DNA of 64,000 nucleotides from Methylorubrum thiocyanatum (GTDB lineage: Bacteria > Pseudomonadota > Alphaproteobacteria > Rhizobiales > Beijerinckiaceae): positions 614,044 through 678,043 of the forward strand of contig JACJIB010000004.1 in assembly GCA_014138645.1 (NCBI GenBank), read 5' to 3'. The translations under genes were made by a program, and so were the position numbers. Below the pieces are notes generated by a model, which was not told the DNA's origin, ran no database searches, and was given only the letters and a program-made list of their open reading frames with translations. Shown piece by piece: positions 54,617 through 64,000 of the stretch. Within the stretch, counting starts at the first letter, position 1. Every line of letters begins with the position of its first letter.

Positions 54617-54829
54617 GAAGGTCCACTGATGGTGGATTTTGTCGAAAACTCGGGACCGGCCCGAAGCGGCACCGAAAGCTGCGCTTGTCGTAGAAAGTTC
54701 TACTTCCGCATCATACAGAAGGCGCCGCTGTCGCGGGGTCGCACTACAGGATAGAGGCAAAAACTCTGCAGCGCCCTGCCTTGAGCGATGCTCAAGGCGC
54801 TGCCTCTGCGTTTTCAACGAAATCGGCGC
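54617..54829. repeat. Left copy of the ~215-bp direct repeat bounding the kinase cassette
   Basis: The copy runs from GAAGGTCCACTGATGGTGGA to AATCGGCGC and matches 63306-63521 in the same orientation, with roughly one change per ten bases and a few indels. It includes a perfect hairpin GCCTTGAGC-GAT-GCTCAAGGC (54778-54798). The 480-bp gap from the SDR gene to the kinase gene is otherwise empty. It may be a remnant or a non-autonomous form of an insertion sequence. Confidence 0.8.
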
Positions 54830-54963
54830 CTTGCTGACCTCGCTCTATGTCCGAATCCTTCAGTCCTGGCCGATCCGCTCAATCAGCACGGCTCAAAGCC
54901 GGTCGGTCACGGCATTACGCTCGTCGGGTCGGGCGGCACCAGGAAGAAGTACATTTCCACTTC

Positions 54964-57047
54964 TTATTCGAGTAATATCGTCTCATAGGCATTGCTGAGC
55001 AGACTACGAAGAACTTCGATCAATTCAGCCGCGCGATACGGCTTCTGCAGCAATGAGAATCCGTTCGTGTCCTGATCTTCCCGAAGGTAGCCAGAAGACA
55101 ATAAGATTGGCATGTCTGGCCATCGCTGGCGGATGATGTGACCAAGCTCAATGCCGCTCATCGTGCCGGGCATATTCACGTCGCTGAAGACGAGGACAAT
55201 ATTCGCCTCTGCTTGCAGGAGCCGGAGGGCCTCGTCGACGTCCTGCGCACTGAATACCGTGAATTCGAGCGCTTCGAAAGTCGATATTACGGTGGAGCGA
55301 ACATCAGCGTCGTCCTCGACGACGAGCACGCCTCTCCCTGCACCATTCATCGGGTTCAGCGCTCCAGGGGCGTCCCCTGGATCGAGTTCGTTAGACGAAA
55401 AACTCTGCCCGGCAATGCCCGGCAACGTGATAACGAACCGGGTGCCTTGGTCCGGATTGCTGTCAACGGCGATCGTGCCACCGCTCTGCTGTACGAAACC
55501 ATAGACCATGCTCAGACCAAGCCCGGTGCCTTTACCGGCCTCTTTTGTCGTAAAGAAGGGTTCGAATACACGGGCGAGGACCGCTGGAGACATCCCTGTG
55601 CCCGAGTCGGTGACCGTGATCTCTACTGAGTGCACTTGCTCGGACCCCTCCTGCGCGACCGCCTCATGACGCTTGATGCGAATGCCCAAAGCTCCCCCGT
55701 CCGGCATCGCGTCCCGCGCATTCACAGCGAGGTTGATGAGAGCGGCCTCGAACTGAGCGTGATCCACGCAGACTTCCGGCAGTCCATCCTCAAGGTCGGC
55801 GGAGATCGCAATCCGCTCCCCAAGAGTGCGTTCCAGGAGCTTGATCAGGCCAGGTATGAAGCTCGTGAAGTCCAGCGCTCTCGGCTGGAGAGGAGAGCGC
55901 CGGGAGAAGGCCAGCAGTCGGCTGGTAAGTTCAGCGCAGCGGTGGGCTCCCTCAATGGCGCTCTCGACGCGGCGGAGCGCTTTCTCGTTGCCCAGCAACG
56001 AGCTCTTCACCAAGTCAAGGTTGCCGATCACAATGCTCAGCATGTTGTTGAAGTCGTGCGCGATTCCGCCTGTCAGACGGCCAACCGCTTCAAGCTTTGA
56101 GGCATGCTGCAAGCTGAGTTCAAGCTCCTTGCGCTCTGTTACGTCGAACCACATCCCAAACAGTTCGACTGGCGTTCCGTTTTCATGACCGTTGATCACG
56201 ATCTGATCGAGGATGTGCCGCTCCCTGCCGTCTGCGTTGCGCCATCGATATTCGAGAGTTACCGCGCCAGCTTCCAAGACCGTGCTCAACTCCGCAGAGA
56301 TCCTGTCGCTGTCATCCGGTTCAAGCTGTCTTCCCCAGAGGTTTGAGTCAGCAAAGGCCTCGCGCGAGAAGCCGGTGATGCGCTCAATGCTGTCATTCGT
56401 GAATTGAAGTCGTCGATCGTCTCCACTGAACGGCGAGGTGTAAAGAGCAATGGGCAGGCCGCGCAGGACAGCGGCCTGATGTTCCTCTCGCCGGCGCAGA
56501 GCCTGCTCAGCTGCAAGCTTCTCGCCACGTACGCGCAGGTTTTCCAGGAGCAGCTGCTTCTCGGCCTCCGCCTTGCGCTGGATCTCCGCGGTCTTCAGGT
56601 ATAGGTCGACGAAGACATCGACCTTCGATTTGAGAACGAGTGGTTGGATCGGCTTGAACACGTAGTCCACCGCTCCGGCGGAGTATCCGCGGAAGATGTG
56701 GATGTCCTCCTTGTTGTGAGCCGTGAGGAACAGGATCGGGACACGGGACGTGCGCGAGCGGCTTCGGATCAAGGAGGCGACCTCGTAGCCGTCCATGCGC
56801 GGCATCTGCACGTCGAGCAGGATCAGGGCGAAATCCTCCCGGAGCGCCTGCCTCAGGGCTTCTTCCGGCGAGTTCGCCAGCACGAGGTCGATCGCCGGAT
56901 CGGCGAGGACCTCGGAGGCGGCGAGGAGATTGCGCTGATCATCATCGACGATCAGGATCTTGGCCCGAACCGGATTGAGCTCAAGGCGAGCGCTCAGCTC
57001 CTCGGCGGAGCTGCCGGTCCGGGTTGGAAGGAGACTCAGCCCGTCCT

Positions 57048-57051
<4 letters not shown>
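54964..57051 (-). CDS. Hybrid sensor histidine kinase/response regulator: REC-PAS-HisKA-HATPase-REC (695 aa)
   Basis: An N-terminal receiver domain ([19 protein letters not shown], acceptor Asp80 in [11 protein letters not shown], conserved Lys in YVFKPIQ) is joined by a coiled coil (residues 150-190) to a PAS domain (about 192-305). The kinase core has its phospho-accepting His332 in [12 protein letters not shown], an N box in [10 protein letters not shown], and G boxes DSGTGMS and [11 protein letters not shown] second receiver closes the protein ([14 protein letters not shown], Asp in [14 protein letters not shown]). There is no membrane segment, so it is cytosolic. Its ATG overlaps the stop of the large HAMP kinase (ATGA at 57051), so both are made together and may exchange phosphate. 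The output is unknown. Confidence 0.94.
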
Positions 57052-62861
<5,810 letters not shown>

Positions 62862-63305
62862 TCGGGTACACCCTTAGGGTAGATGATACAGCCCAGCGAG
62901 GCATTGTTTGGATCGTCGGCGGCTGTGAGAAACCACTGGCGAGGAAGAACGGCAATAGGTCGCAACGCAAATATTTGCTCAATCCTTCGGTCCGCGGAAC
63001 GGCCCAGCAATTTGCTCTTTCTGATACGTGGCTGCCGGCTGAGAATCGGCACGGTTGTCGCGGCGCAGATCGTTATTTTTTCGTTTCGCGGCGCGCTCTG
63101 CTGTGACGGCCAGCAAGCTAGAGTCTGTTATGGCCTTGCTGGCTGGGAGGTTCAGATGATGGGTATGAGCCTGTCCGGGAAAGCCTGTCCGGCTAATGTA
63201 TCCGATACTGCCCTGCAGCAACCTATGTTGCCGTTGGAGAAATAGGCATTCCGTGCATCAAGGATCGATCTTGTATCAGCAGCGGACTATCTGCCAGTCG
63301 CAGGC
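62862..63305. other. Intergenic region upstream of the kinase operon, no gene seen
   Basis: This ~440-bp stretch has lower GC than the flanks and should contain the promoter of the two-kinase operon. GGGTGTACCC surrounds the area just before the kinase ATG. Short frames on both strands show no family resemblance. Beyond it lies the right copy of the direct repeat. Confidence 0.5.
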
Positions 63306-63521
63306 GAAGGTCCGCTGATGGCGGATTTTGTTGAAAAACTCGGGACCGGCCCGAAGCGGCACCGAAAGCTGCGCTTGTCGTAGAAAGTTTTACTTCCGCC
63401 TCATACAGAAGGTGCCGCTGTCGCGGGGATTGCGCTACAGGATAGGGACAAAAATTCTGCAGCGCCCTGCCTTGAGCGATGCTCAAGGCACTGCCTCTGC
63501 GTTTTTCAACGAAATTGGCGC
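63306..63521. repeat. Right copy of the ~215-bp direct repeat bounding the kinase cassette
   Basis: It matches 54617-54829 in direct orientation, from GAAGGTCCGCTGATGGCGGA to AATTGGCGC, and contains the same central hairpin with CTTGAGC and GCTCAAG arms. Together the copies enclose the two kinase genes. No transposase frame remains inside either copy. Confidence 0.8.
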
Positions 63522-63680
63522 TATGTGGACCTACCACTAGTCCTTGCCGGTTGTGGAATGCTTCAAACGCAGCGTTGACCAAGGTCCACTCTGATGGTCC
63601 ATTCCTCAGGTCCGATGCCGCTTAAGACGGGTGATCGAGGTTCTAACCCCTTGATGTCGTACCCCTTCGGTTTTGGCTGA

Positions 63681-63794
63681 GAATCCTGGCGCTTCAGCCA
63701 ACTCTCCCTAGGGAAACCGGCACTTAGCGGCTCGGACTTCTCGGACAGAAAAGAACAGACGTCGGACGACGCCGGCACAAGAGTCGGCACAGTC
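63681..63794. repeat. Right end of the island: tRNA-Gln 3'-end copy (attR-like) plus 20-mer direct repeat
   Basis: GAATCCTGGCGCTTCAGCCA (63681-63700) matches the tRNA-Gln end at 18 of 20 positions. GCACAAGAGTCGGCACAGTC (63775-63794) is identical to 42855-42874. The spacing from tRNA copy to 20-mer is 74 nt at both ends. The copy has lost the remainder of the tRNA and cannot be functional. Confidence 0.7.
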
Positions 63795-63906
63795 GTCGGC
63801 GGACGTATCAATTCGTTCCCTCACGCGGATGTGAGGGCCGGTGCATGATCGAAGCTCCTGCGATTGGCCCGCTTGGCTGGCGGCTCCAGCGGCTCTTCAC
63901 ACGCCG

Positions 63907-64000
63907 TGACCTTGCCCCCTGGTCTGCCCTCATTCTGAAGCTAGGGTCCGTCGAGCAGGAGACGGACGATGAAGAAGAGCGATTCAGCGAAGAGCAGATC
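63907..64000 (+). mobile_element. Left end of a probable IS3-family element with a frameshifted orfA start (runs off the window)
   Basis: TGACCTTGCCCCCTGG at 63907 resembles an IS3-type terminal repeat. GGAGACGGACG precedes an ATG at 63969 (MKKS). One base is missing after codon 4: reading on one frame over gives RFSEEQI, the standard start of IS3 orfA proteins (MKKSRFSEEQI). So the copy appears frameshifted, or the base is a sequencing error. The element could explain loss of the island's integrase end. Confidence 0.5.

Noticed and set aside
54569-54817. Minus-strand frames within the two 215-bp repeats that give similar peptides
   Set aside because: Similarity comes from the DNA repeat itself; start positions and lengths differ in the two copies and there is no transposase motif.
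62883-63245. Plus-strand 120-codon frame in the promoter region of the kinase operon
   Set aside because: No motif, irregular composition and position in an upstream regulatory region; probably chance.

Overview
The window is 64 kb of very GC-rich DNA. It carries an alphaproteobacterial gene set: an sdhCDAB operon, a KdsD isomerase, the MntH/MntR pair, a YciE-type ferritin-like protein, CorA, prfC, and many short-chain dehydrogenases with ATGA/GTGA start-stop overlaps. The gene content and the intergenic palindromes fit a Methylobacterium/Methylorubrum-like member of the Hyphomicrobiales. That assignment is my inference; no rRNA gene is present to settle it.

Region 1 (1-18.4 kb) is chromosomal background. 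It holds the tail of an aldo/keto reductase, three small hypothetical genes, and a tightly overlapping operon of acyl-CoA dehydrogenase-like protein, NodS-like methyltransferase, cytochrome b and sulfite-oxidase-like molybdoprotein. Next comes a converging FecBCD-type ABC transporter. Then follow an alpha/beta hydrolase, a secreted Arg/Gly-rich repeat protein, an HD-GYP protein, a YciE/DUF892 protein, CorA, and two SDRs with an enoyl-CoA hydratase.

Region 2 (18.45-20.54 kb) is an AT-rich two-gene insert that stands out from everything around it. An ImmA/IrrE-type metallopeptidase is followed 10 nt later by a protein with the metal-binding and transition-state residues of a class III nucleotide cyclase. 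The architecture recalls cyclase-based anti-phage modules such as Pycsar, but with a peptidase as partner. It is the best candidate here for an undescribed two-component module.

Region 3 (20.5-42.8 kb) is again background: KdsD, an outer-membrane barrel protein, an Inh-type lipoprotein and sdhCDAB with an extra secreted-protein gene inside. Next are an SLC13-type permease with a divergent LysR, and mntH/mntR with a perfect palindrome that probably is the MntR operator. After these come small hypotheticals, tRNA-Ile2(CAT), a nitrate/sulfonate/taurine-type ABC transporter, TerB, prfC, an SDR and tRNA-Gln(TTG).

Region 4 (42.76-63.8 kb) looks like a decayed genomic island in the 3' end of tRNA-Gln. 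The tRNA end recurs near 63.69 kb (18 of 20 bases) and a perfect 20-base direct repeat lies about 80-100 nt further in the same direction at both ends. Inside are a phage tail tape-measure-like gene fused to a mobilisation-protein remnant, and an array of regulator-oxidoreductase units (LysR/AKR, NmrA+DUF1857/LysR, NAD(P)H-binding protein, SDR/AraC, HxlR/SDR). The island then carries an 8.5 kb signalling cassette bounded by two direct ~215-bp repeats. The cassette encodes a 1,937-residue soluble poly-HAMP hybrid histidine kinase with three receiver domains and, translationally coupled to it, a REC-PAS-kinase-REC protein. No integrase is visible. An IS3-like element begins at the right edge.
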